A stretch of DNA of 34,127 bases, taken from Pseudomonadota bacterium (GTDB lineage: Bacteria; Myxococcota_A; UBA796; SXON01). The translations under genes and the position numbers were made by a program. The stretch lies in the NCBI GenBank assembly GCA_030684355.1, contig JAUXTN010000188.1, positions 1 to 34,127 of the forward strand, given 5' to 3'. Below the pieces are notes generated by a model. The model did not search any database and had not been told where the DNA came from. It was given only the letters and a program-made list of their open reading frames with translations. Positions 7,828 to 15,157 of this stretch are shown piece after piece. How positions within the stretch are numbered: position 1 is the stretch's first letter; each line of letters starts with the position of its first letter.

Positions 7828-9447
7828 TCAGAACCCGAGCCCGGGGACGAGCCATGTGGTGGGGCTCGACGTACCGTCAAAGGTCGTCAGGAGCAGGTCG
7901 TCCAGGCGGTCACCGGTGGCGTCCAACGCAAACTCGGGCCCGTACGCATTGTCTGCGTCGCCCGAGGAGATCCACAGCTCGGCGTCCTCGAGCTGCTGCG
8001 CCCCCTCGACCGGCCCGTACCACGCGGCGACCGTGTAGGCGGACCAGGGATCGCCCATCGTCCCGACGGTGAGGATGTCGTCGCGTCCGTCCCCGTCGAG
8101 GTCGCCGCAGTCCTCCGGGGACCCCGGGGATCCATACGGGTCGGCCGACGAGAACGTGGCGCGAGCCTCGTCCACCGTGTGTGCTCCCGGCGTCAGAGGA
8201 CCCGCGAGGAGCCAGACCTTCGCCGGGATGTAATAGCCGCTACCCGAGGTGGAGGAGCTGTGGACGAGAAACTCATCGTAGCCGTCCCCATCGACGTCGC
8301 CCCCCGGTCGGTCCGGCGGATATAAACCAACCCCGTACCTGGCTGCATCCCCCGTGAGGGTCCAGCTGGCGTCGGCGTCCGCGAAGGCCTCCGAAGTCGG
8401 CGCGCCGCTCCATGCGTAGGCCACGGAGGCTCCGGAGACGGTGGCAAACCAGTCGGCGAGGCCATCGCCGTCCGCATCGCCAATCGTGCCGATCCCGTCC
8501 GCAGAGTTCCATCCACAGGCGTCGCATCGGAGCGCGAGGTCGGGCTCGTCCATCCACCGGTCGCCCACGATCGGCCCGAAAAAGATGCCAATCCTCGCGT
8601 CCGTGGCGGCGCCGCTGGAGCTCCCGACGATCACGTCTCCTCGGCCGTCCCCGTCGAGATCACCCGGCGCGGCAACGCCGGAGCCGACCGATCCGTAGGC
8701 CGTCGTTCCGACGATGGTGGCCGATGCGTCGGCGAGGCGATCGCCGACCGCGGGTATCCGATCCAACAGGTAGATCTTCCCGGCGCTCTCGGCGCCGTCA
8801 TCGTTGGTGTGCGCGCCCACGAGCAGCTCGTCGACTCCATCTCCATCGAGGTCCGCGGCACGGGTGCTCGTGGAACCTGCCCCGTCGTCCGCCTGCTCAC
8901 CGCCCGCGCTCCCCGTCGCGTCGGCAACCGCGAACGCCCCCGCCGACAGTGGGCCGCGGAACACATATACGCCGCCCGAATTGTTCTCGTCGCCATCCAA
9001 GGCTGGCGCGCCCAGGATCACCTCGGCCACGCCGTCACCGTCCAGGTCCACGAGGGCTCTCGATTGGCCCGCCCAGTCATGATCGCCTGAGATCGTGGTG
9101 GCTGCCACTTCAGCGAGCGCAACGATGCCCGTTCGCCCGCAGCCCGTGGGTCCGAGGCCGTTGCAGTCGTTGTCCACGCCATCGCATGTCTCGTCCGAGG
9201 CGCCCGGGTGCACCGCCTCATCGGCGTCGTCGCAGTCCCCCTCGGCGACAGTGATGCCGTCGCCGTCGGCATCGACCGTGGCTGTGTCGGCATCGGTGTC
9301 CGAATCCGTGTCGGCATCCGAATCCGTGTCGGTATCCGAATCCGTGTCGGTATTGGCGTCCGACGGCGTGTCGCTCACGCGGTCCGCGAACTTCCCATCA
9401 ATCGCGGCGTCCGTGATCAGGGTGCAACCCGCGAGAAGGAGGAGCAT
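7828..9447 (-). CDS. FG-GAP repeat lipoprotein with MopE-type metal-binding motif
   Basis: The start is the ATG at 9447, preceded by AGGA, which gives MLLLLAGC: a very short lipoprotein signal with Cys8 as lipid anchor. The mature protein begins CTLITDAAIDGKFAD, almost the same as the lipoprotein encoded at 10125-11294. An Asp-Thr/Ser/Ala linker follows, then a MopE-like motif (EGDCDDADEAVHPGASDETC, followed by DGVDNDCNG; Pfam Cu-binding MopE). The rest is about seven FG-GAP/integrin-alpha-like blades, each with a calcium loop such as DLDGDGVAEV, DLDGDGVDEL, DLDGDGRGDV, DADGDGLADW, DVDGDGYDEF and DLDGDGRDDI; the last is degenerate (DATGDRLDDL). It is probably a surface-displayed beta-propeller that binds calcium. 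Its ligand is unknown. Confidence 0.88.
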   Translation of the reverse strand: MLLLLAGCTLITDAAIDGKFADRVSDTPSDANTDTDSDTDTDSDADTDSDTDADTATVDADGDGITVAEGDCDDADEAVHPGASDETCDGVDNDCNGLGPTGCGRTGIVALAEVAATTISGDHDWAGQSRALVDLDGDGVAEVILGAPALDGDENNSGGVYVFRGPLSAGAFAVADATGSAGGEQADDGAGSTSTRAADLDGDGVDELLVGAHTNDDGAESAGKIYLLDRIPAVGDRLADASATIVGTTAYGSVGSGVAAPGDLDGDGRGDVIVGSSSGAATDARIGIFFGPIVGDRWMDEPDLALRCDACGWNSADGIGTIGDADGDGLADWFATVSGASVAYAWSGAPTSEAFADADASWTLTGDAARYGVGLYPPDRPGGDVDGDGYDEFLVHSSSTSGSGYYIPAKVWLLAGPLTPGAHTVDEARATFSSADPYGSPGSPEDCGDLDGDGRDDILTVGTMGDPWSAYTVAAWYGPVEGAQQLEDAELWISSGDADNAYGPEFALDATGDRLDDLLLTTFDGTSSPTTWLVPGLGF

Positions 9448-9536
9448 GCGGTTCCTGTAACGGAGGGAGGCGAGGCGGAGGGCCTGGAGCGGTGAGCTGG
9501 GCGAGGCCCGACGACAGCGAATGTCACACCGGACGG

Positions 9537-10055
9537 CTACGGCTCGGCGTAGTACCCGGTGGCGGTGTAGCCGACGGTGAGGTTGGGGTCGCAATAGGTG
9601 GTGGAAGCCGATGCCGTCACCGTCGAGGCCAGCGTCAGCCGGTCACCCGCCGCCACGGGAAGGCCGCTCGAGAGGGACATCGTGACCACCTCCGCGTCGG
9701 CAAAAGTAGTTGGGCCAGCGTAGCCCAACAGCACGGTGCCAACCGTACCCGCGCTCGTGGACACCGTGACCGTGACAATCGCCGAGGCGCAGCTGGCGTA
9801 GTCTGAATAGGTGGTGTATCCCCGCGTCAGAACCAAATCCGTCACGACAATGTCCTGCCCGGCAGGCGCGGTGAAGAGCACCGCGCTGCTCCCCGCGGTG
9901 ACGCTCCCACCCTGCGCCAGGACCGGGTTCGCGCCGTAGGACACGGCGGAGCCCGCGGGGTAGGCCGCGGCGGGCGCCGGGAAGCGCCCCTGCCCGACGA
10001 GGACGCCGAGGACGAGCGCGAGGAAGACGACGGCCGCTGTGGTCCAGCCCTTCAT
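9537..10055 (-). CDS. Small secreted or membrane-anchored protein, unknown function
   Basis: This 172-residue protein starts at the ATG at 10055, with CGGAG five bases upstream. Residues about 5-24 (TTAAVVFLALVLGVLVGQG) are a hydrophobic segment that may be a signal peptide or anchor. The remainder is rich in Ser, Thr, Val and Ala with a likely all-beta fold (SSAVLFTAPAGQDIVVTDLVLTRG region, then SAIVTVTVSTSAGTVGTV) and two widely spaced cysteines that could form a disulfide. I do not recognise a family. It lies 70 bp after the Kelch lipoprotein gene and 90 bp before the FG-GAP lipoprotein gene on the same strand, which suggests shared transcription. Confidence 0.7.
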   Translation of the reverse strand: MKGWTTAAVVFLALVLGVLVGQGRFPAPAAAYPAGSAVSYGANPVLAQGGSVTAGSSAVLFTAPAGQDIVVTDLVLTRGYTTYSDYASCASAIVTVTVSTSAGTVGTVLLGYAGPTTFADAEVVTMSLSSGLPVAAGDRLTLASTVTASASTTYCDPNLTVGYTATGYYAEP

Positions 10056-10124
10056 GAGTACTCCGAGGGTGGCGACACTACCACGTACGTGCGCTGTGTT
10101 GGGGTCCGACACGCGCGTGAGCGG

Positions 10125-11294
10125 TCAGGGCGCCACCGACCGAGCCGCGTTCGAGAGCGCGTGCATCCCTTGCCCGCCGACGCTCAACCCCTGGGCGTCT
10201 CCCGGCAGCCAGGCGAGCGCGGCTCCGCGCGCGACGCTCGGCGTGTCCCCGAGGTTCGACAGCTCGATGCCCTCGAGCGTGCAGACGGCCGAACCGAGGA
10301 ACAGCCAGGTCTGGTCGAGCATCCCGTGGTACGCCGCCCCGCCCTGGACGAGCGCCCCGCCGTATTCCTCCGCCCAGGTGGCCGACATGTCCTCGGCGGG
10401 GAGCGGAGCGTCCCCGAGGAGGGTCGGGGCAGACCAGGCCATCGTGTCCAGATCGAGGCACGCGATGTCCTCGGCGAGGCCATGGTAGCCGACGCCGCCG
10501 AAGAGGTAGAGCGACCGGTGGTCCGGATCGAGGGCCGCCGCCGCGAAGGCTCGGGGCCCCATCGTGCCGCTCGGCGAGAGCTCGCTCCACGCGGCCGATC
10601 CCGTCACGGTGAGATCCAGCGCCCACACGTCGTCCAAGAGCCCGTTGTAGCCCTTTCCGCCCACGATGATCGCGCGGCTCCCTCCCTCGTCGACGACGAC
10701 CGCGGCGCCCGTCCGAGGCTCGGGTGCCACCCCGGCGGCGCTCAAGTGGGCCCACACGAGGCTCGACAGGTCCAGCGCGAACACCCCGTCGGAGAGCTCG
10801 TGGGAAGTCTCGCCAAAAAACAGCAGCATCCGATCCGTCGTCACGTCCACCATGGCGCCGTGCCCGATCCGTCCGCCCGGTGAGGTTCCCCTGGTCGCCA
10901 CCGTGGACCACGCGGCCGTGCCGACATCGTAGCTGACGACGGACTCCGCGAGCTGGTGGTAGGAGAGCCCGCCGAAGACGAGCGCGCGGGAGCCCGAGCC
11001 ATCGAAGACGGCCGTGGCATAGGCGCGGGCTTCCGGAAGGGTGCCGGCGTCGGTCCAGTCCGCCGTTCCATCCGTCGGAATCGGCCCGGTGTCACCCGTG
11101 TCCGGCAGCCCGGTTTCACCGGAGGTGTCCGTGTCGGAAGCGGTGTCCGTGTCGGAGGCGGTGTCCGTGTCGGAGGCGGTGTCCGAGTCGGTGTCGGTGT
11201 CGGTATCAGCGTCTGCGTCAGCCGAGGCATCGCCGAACTTCGCCTCGATCGCTTCGTCGGTGATCAGCGTGCAACCGGTGAATGCAAGGAGCAT
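10125..11294 (-). CDS. Kelch-repeat lipoprotein
   Basis: A 389-residue protein. The start ATG at 11294 overlaps the upstream stop as TGATG, implying translational coupling. MLLAFTGC gives a very short signal with Cys8 as lipid anchor. The mature N-terminus CTLITDEAIEAKFGD matches that of the FG-GAP lipoprotein downstream. A Ser/Asp/Thr linker follows, with a DNA repeat of about 18 bp. The body has five Kelch-like blades with RALVFGG, MLLFFGE, AIIVGGK, LYLFGGV and ALVQGGA strands and W-terminated strands between. In each blade the glycine motif is followed by an aromatic or Ser, His or Asn, then x-Leu/Met (SYHQL, TSHEL, GYNGL, GYHGL, AYHGM). It is probably a surface propeller; the ligand is unknown. 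Confidence 0.85.
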   Translation of the reverse strand: MLLAFTGCTLITDEAIEAKFGDASADADADTDTDTDSDTASDTDTASDTDTASDTDTSGETGLPDTGDTGPIPTDGTADWTDAGTLPEARAYATAVFDGSGSRALVFGGLSYHQLAESVVSYDVGTAAWSTVATRGTSPGGRIGHGAMVDVTTDRMLLFFGETSHELSDGVFALDLSSLVWAHLSAAGVAPEPRTGAAVVVDEGGSRAIIVGGKGYNGLLDDVWALDLTVTGSAAWSELSPSGTMGPRAFAAAALDPDHRSLYLFGGVGYHGLAEDIACLDLDTMAWSAPTLLGDAPLPAEDMSATWAEEYGGALVQGGAAYHGMLDQTWLFLGSAVCTLEGIELSNLGDTPSVARGAALAWLPGDAQGLSVGGQGMHALSNAARSVAP

Positions 11295-12181
11295 CACCAA
11301 GTCACCACCGCGACAGCTCCGAACGCGAGCCCGAGACCCGCAGCCGCATAGCATCCATACGTCATCCCATTGGTCCTGGCCTGCATGCCGTCGAGCTCCG
11401 CGCGGTAGTCGGCGCGCGCCTGGTCGCTCGCGTCGGGGCCGAGCACCGGCTTGGCGTCGAACTCCGCCGACCCCTGCGAAGCGATCGCGTAGAGCACGCC
11501 GGACGCGACGAAGGACGCCGCCGCACCTGCCAACGTGGGGGCCCTGTGGGCCCAGGGGCCCGCGCGGTTCCCAGTCGGCTCGACCTGCGCCGCGGTGGCG
11601 AGGGCGTCATCGGACGCCTCGACCGGCACGACCCAACCGAACCCGGCCTCATCGGGCCAACGGTAGTGGGTGGCCAGCACCTGCCCCTGCCCGTCGATCT
11701 GCTGCAGAACGGCGCTGCGTTGGGTCGGCGCCCGCAGCGCGTGCGTGCCATCCACCTCGATCCAGCCGCTGCCCGGCTTGGGAAGTGCCACGCCAGGGTC
11801 ATCCCGTAGCGCCAGCATGGCGGCGGGGATCAGCCCACGGATGGGCTGACCTTCCGGCAACAGCGAAGACGGGATCTGGTGCCCCGGCTCCGCGGCGAAG
11901 ACGCCGGCCAGGGCCTGCGGCACGCGCGTCCCCTCCTGGTCCAGGAAGGTCCCGAGCGCCTCGACCCGGTGAACCTGCGCGATCACGGCCGGGCTCAGGA
12001 TGTCCTTGGAGCACGCCAGCCGCGCCGCCAGGGCCGCTCGGCCCCCCGAGAAGCCTGGCGCATCCACCCTCATGAAGGCGGCCTCGGCCGAGCTCGCGGC
12101 GTCCACGACCTCCCCCGTGTCGAAGGTGCGGGGACAGTCGGCCAGTCCGGCGGCGAAGGCGTGGGCGACGAAGAGCAGCAT
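11294..12181 (-). CDS. Envelope protein with N-terminal signal and two C-terminal membrane segments
   Basis: A 295-residue protein that I cannot assign to a named family. The ATG at 12181 gives a clean signal peptide (MLLFVAHAFAAGLADC); upstream in-frame ATGs would add an Arg/Pro-rich stretch that looks non-coding. An N-terminal helical region (about 20-130) with DAASSAEAAFMRVD and regularly spaced small residues is followed by a segment of short strands with WIEVDGTHALRAPTQRSAVLQ and a GFGWVVPVE strand. Two C-terminal membrane helices (about 217-238 and 272-293) end the protein. Its stop overlaps the start of the Kelch lipoprotein gene (TGATG), so the two are translated together. A role in assembly or anchoring of surface proteins is possible but is only inferred from gene order. 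Confidence 0.7.
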   Translation of the reverse strand: MLLFVAHAFAAGLADCPRTFDTGEVVDAASSAEAAFMRVDAPGFSGGRAALAARLACSKDILSPAVIAQVHRVEALGTFLDQEGTRVPQALAGVFAAEPGHQIPSSLLPEGQPIRGLIPAAMLALRDDPGVALPKPGSGWIEVDGTHALRAPTQRSAVLQQIDGQGQVLATHYRWPDEAGFGWVVPVEASDDALATAAQVEPTGNRAGPWAHRAPTLAGAAASFVASGVLYAIASQGSAEFDAKPVLGPDASDQARADYRAELDGMQARTNGMTYGCYAAAGLGLAFGAVAVVTW

Positions 12182-12260
12182 CAGGGTCCGGTTGGGGGAC
12201 CGAGGGTACCACGACCGCATCGTGTCGTGACCCGGCGCAGGGGCAACCCAAGCCAACCCC

Positions 12261-14486
12261 TCACCCCAACGGCCGAGCCTCCTTCGACCACCCCAAGCTC
12301 AGCCCGACCACGAAGATCACCAGGCTCACGATCCCAACCGAGAAGATCGTGTCCCCCACCACGCGGAGCCACCGCAGCGTCTGCATCGTTTCGCCCTGTA
12401 GGAACTCGGCGCTGCGTGCGTACCAGTACCCGTGCTCGACCGACGCCCATGTCTGCAGCAGGCCGACGGGGAGCAGGCTCAGGACGATCATCGCCATGAG
12501 CCCGATGTTCAAGGCCCAGAAGGCAAACCGGACGGTCCCCTCCCGCCAGACCTCGGCCGGCCGGAGCGCGCGGAAGCAGAACAGCATCAGCCCGATGCCC
12601 AGCATGCCGTAGACGCCGAACAGCGCCGCGTGCGCGTGCACCGGTGTCGTGTTGAGCCCCTGCATGTAGTAGAGCGCGATCGGCGGGTTGATCATGAAGC
12701 CGAAGAGGCCGGCGCCGACGAGGTTCCAGAACGCCACGGCCACGAAGAAGTAGATCGGCCAGCGGTACTTCCGCACCCACGGGCGCGCTCGGGTGTGTCC
12801 GAGGTTGTGCCACGCCTCGAAGCCGACGAACAACAGGGGCACGACCTCGAGCGCGCTGAACACCGCGCCGAGCGCCAGGACGACGGTGGGGGTGCCCGAG
12901 AAGTAGAGGTGATGGAGCGTGCCGACGATGCCGCCGGAGAGGAAGATGGTCGCGGCGACGACGGTGGCGACGCCGGCGGTCTTCAAGCTGACGAGGTGGA
13001 GCCGCCCGAAGAGGAACGCGATGACCACGGTCGCGAACACCTCGAAGAAGCCCTCGACCCAGAGGTGCACCACCCACCAACGCCAGTACTCGGCGATGGC
13101 GAGGTTGGTCGTGCGCCCGTAGCCGAGCGCGGCCCCGTAGAAGCCGGCGATCGCCGCGGACGAGAGGAGGAACAGCGTCAGGATCTGCTTCTGGTCGTCG
13201 TTTCGGCGCAACGCGGGCAGGATTGCGCGGACCATCAGCACCAACCACAACAGGAGGCCGACGAGGAGCAGGATCTGCCAGAGGCGGCCGAGGTCGATGT
13301 ACTCGTAGCCGCTGTGCCCCAGGTAGAACCAGGCGTCCTCGGACAGGACCTGCCGCACGCTGAGCCACTGCCCCGCCATCGAGCCGACCACCACGATGAG
13401 GAGCGCGACGAAGAGCACGTTGACGCCCAGCCGCTGGTAGGGCGGTTCGACGCCGACCGACGGGCCGATGTAGAGACCGGCGGCGAGCCACGCCGTGGCG
13501 ATCCAGAAGATCCCAAGCTGAAGGTGCCACGTGCGGGTGACGACGTAGGGCAGGTACCGATCGAGCGGGATGCCGTAGAAGCCGCCGCCCTCCACCCCGT
13601 AGTGGGCGGTGACGACGCCGAGCACCGTCTGCACGAGGATGAGCGCGGTGACCGTCCAGAAGTACTTGACGACCGCGAGCTGGGAGGGCGTCGCGAGCGC
13701 GCGGAGCAGCGGATCGTCGTCGGGGATGTCGTCGCGCGGGACCTCGTGCGCCTGGGTGGCGTACCAGAACGCCATGCCACCGATCCCCGCGAGGAGCACG
13801 ATGATGCTCACGCCGGTCCAGACAACGGCCTCCCCCGTGGGGCGGTTGCCGACGAGGGGCTCGTGGGGCCAGTTGCTCGTGTAGGTGACGGTGTCACCGA
13901 CCCGGTGCGTCACGGCGGCCCACGAGGTCCAGAACATGAACCCTGCCAGCCGGTGCATCCGGTCGGCGTCGGTCAAGGCCGCCGCGGGGATGGCATACTC
14001 GACGCGCCCCTCCCGGAAGACGTCGGCGTAGTGGGCCGCGTTGGCCGCGAACGCGCGCGCGCGGACCGGCTCGATGGTCAGGGTCCCGGTCGCGGGGTCG
14101 TAGCGGTTGGCGTGCATCGATGTCTCGAGCCGGCGCTGGAGCGCGCCCTGCTGCTCGTCGGACAACGCCTCGAAGGGCGCGTCGAACTCACGCTGTCCCC
14201 ACTCGTCGAGGATGAACACGGCCTCCCGGTGGAGCCAGTCGGCGGTCCAGTCGGGCGCGACGTAGCTGCCGTGCCCCCAGATCGAGCCGACCTCCATGCC
14301 GCCCAACGATTGCCAGACATTCTGGCCGGCGCTGATGGTGCCGGGCGCGAGCACCTCCTCGCCCTCGGTGGTCACCACCCGGTCGGGGATCGGAGGCGCC
14401 TCCTGGTAGATCCGGATCCCGGTCCAACCGAGGATGACGAACGAGCCGACGACGACCAACAAGAAGGCAAACCACGATCGGCGCAT
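12261..14486 (-). CDS. norZ: Quinol-dependent nitric oxide reductase (qNOR)
   Basis: Reduces two NO to N2O at the cytoplasmic membrane with electrons from quinol. The 741 residues hold about 14 membrane helices. The N-terminal extension, with a periplasmic region (about 28-220) that lacks a CXXCH motif, marks the single-subunit quinol type rather than cytochrome-fed NorCB. Metal ligands are visible: H321 in TWHLQLGIFW and H619 for low-spin haem b, H617 in TPVHAHAALFG for haem b3, and H474, H525 and H526 (HLWVEGFFE, TLHHLYFSG) with E478 for the non-haem iron. The start at 14486 follows GAGGGG. The gene diverges from nrfH with 195 bp between starts, so NO made during nitrite reduction could be removed locally. 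No norD, norQ or other accessory gene is adjacent. Confidence 0.96.
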   Translation of the reverse strand: MRRSWFAFLLVVVGSFVILGWTGIRIYQEAPPIPDRVVTTEGEEVLAPGTISAGQNVWQSLGGMEVGSIWGHGSYVAPDWTADWLHREAVFILDEWGQREFDAPFEALSDEQQGALQRRLETSMHANRYDPATGTLTIEPVRARAFAANAAHYADVFREGRVEYAIPAAALTDADRMHRLAGFMFWTSWAAVTHRVGDTVTYTSNWPHEPLVGNRPTGEAVVWTGVSIIVLLAGIGGMAFWYATQAHEVPRDDIPDDDPLLRALATPSQLAVVKYFWTVTALILVQTVLGVVTAHYGVEGGGFYGIPLDRYLPYVVTRTWHLQLGIFWIATAWLAAGLYIGPSVGVEPPYQRLGVNVLFVALLIVVVGSMAGQWLSVRQVLSEDAWFYLGHSGYEYIDLGRLWQILLLVGLLLWLVLMVRAILPALRRNDDQKQILTLFLLSSAAIAGFYGAALGYGRTTNLAIAEYWRWWVVHLWVEGFFEVFATVVIAFLFGRLHLVSLKTAGVATVVAATIFLSGGIVGTLHHLYFSGTPTVVLALGAVFSALEVVPLLFVGFEAWHNLGHTRARPWVRKYRWPIYFFVAVAFWNLVGAGLFGFMINPPIALYYMQGLNTTPVHAHAALFGVYGMLGIGLMLFCFRALRPAEVWREGTVRFAFWALNIGLMAMIVLSLLPVGLLQTWASVEHGYWYARSAEFLQGETMQTLRWLRVVGDTIFSVGIVSLVIFVVGLSLGWSKEARPLG

Positions 14487-14646
14487 GACCCCTCGGCACC
14501 GATACGAGGACGGGGCCCGGCGCCCTGCTCCCGTATGCACAGCACATGATCGCTACCTAATCCCGGTTGTCCCGATCTGCCCCTCAAAGAACGGGAGCGC
14601 GGCGGCGTACTCGCCGGGCACCTCGTCGTCCCGCTCGGCCGCAGGC

Positions 14647-14674
14647 TTGAGTCGGGGCCCCGTGTTCCTATCTT
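14647..14674 (+). promoter_or_regulatory. Candidate sigma70-type promoter of nrfHA
   Basis: TTGAGT (14647-14652) and TATCTT (14669-14674) are separated by 16 bp. The -10 ends only 7 bases before the nrfH ATG at 14682, and no Shine-Dalgarno is present there. If real, transcription would begin at or beside the start codon, giving a leaderless mRNA. I looked for an FNR/DNR-type TTGAT-N4-ATCAA palindrome in 14487-14681 and saw none. Confidence 0.4.
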
Positions 14675-14681
14675 CCTCCCG

Positions 14682-15149
14682 ATGAAGCGAGATATCTCCG
14701 GTCCCACCGTGCTGATCGCGGCGCTCATCGCCGCGCTGGGCGGCGTGGCCGTGGGGATCGGCATCTTCACCTTCGTCTACGCGCGGGGCGCTTCGTACCT
14801 GACCGACGACCCCGCGGCGTGTGCGAACTGCCACGTCATGCGCGAGCAGTACGACGGCTGGATCCACGGGTCGCACCGCTCCGTGGCGGTGTGCAACGAT
14901 TGTCACACGCCCGAGGGCTTCTTTCCGAAGTACCTGACGAAAGCGCTCAACGGTTGGCACCATTCGCGCGCGTTCACGACCCAGGACTTCCACGAGCCCA
15001 TCGCGGTCACGCCACGCAACGCCGCGATCACCGAGGAGCGATGCCGCTCCTGCCACGGTGCGCTCGCCAGCATGATCGAAGGCCCCCACGCGGGCGGCGA
15101 GGCCATCGCCTGCGTCCGCTGCCACCGCGACGTCGGACACTCGCATTGA
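14682..15149 (+). CDS. nrfH: Cytochrome c nitrite reductase small subunit NrfH
   Basis: A 155-residue membrane-anchored tetrahaem quinol dehydrogenase of the NapC/NirT family. It takes electrons from the quinol pool and passes them to NrfA. One N-terminal membrane helix (about residues 9-33, VLIAALIAALGGVAVGIGIFTFVYA) is followed by four CXXCH motifs: CANCH, CNDCH, CRSCH and CVRCH. The length and the one-helix, four-haem plan match NrfH rather than larger NapC homologues. The stop is 8 bp before nrfA, the usual nrfHA order. The start has no Shine-Dalgarno but has a promoter-like -10 seven bases upstream. Confidence 0.95.
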   Translation: MKRDISGPTVLIAALIAALGGVAVGIGIFTFVYARGASYLTDDPAACANCHVMREQYDGWIHGSHRSVAVCNDCHTPEGFFPKYLTKALNGWHHSRAFTTQDFHEPIAVTPRNAAITEERCRSCHGALASMIEGPHAGGEAIACVRCHRDVGHSH

Positions 15150-15157
15150 GGCTACGC

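Noticed and set aside
9448..9594. A 49-residue N-terminal extension of the FG-GAP lipoprotein
   Set aside because: It is Arg-rich and would bury the lipoprotein signal. The ATG at 9447 has AGGA upstream and yields a proper lipobox.
12261..14486. The NO reductase as a haem-copper oxidase
   Set aside because: The non-haem iron ligand set (H474, E478, H525, H526) and the long N-terminal periplasmic domain fit qNOR. The oxidase Tyr-His crosslink motif is absent.
12432..14549. A plus-strand open frame of about 700 codons antisense to the NO reductase
   Set aside because: The minus strand encodes a complete qNOR with all metal ligands. The antisense product is an acidic, charged shadow with no fold.
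14487..14681. An FNR/DNR-type site between qNOR and nrfH
   Set aside because: No TTGAT-N4-ATCAA or close variant could be found by eye. ATGATCGCTACCTAATC is too weak.
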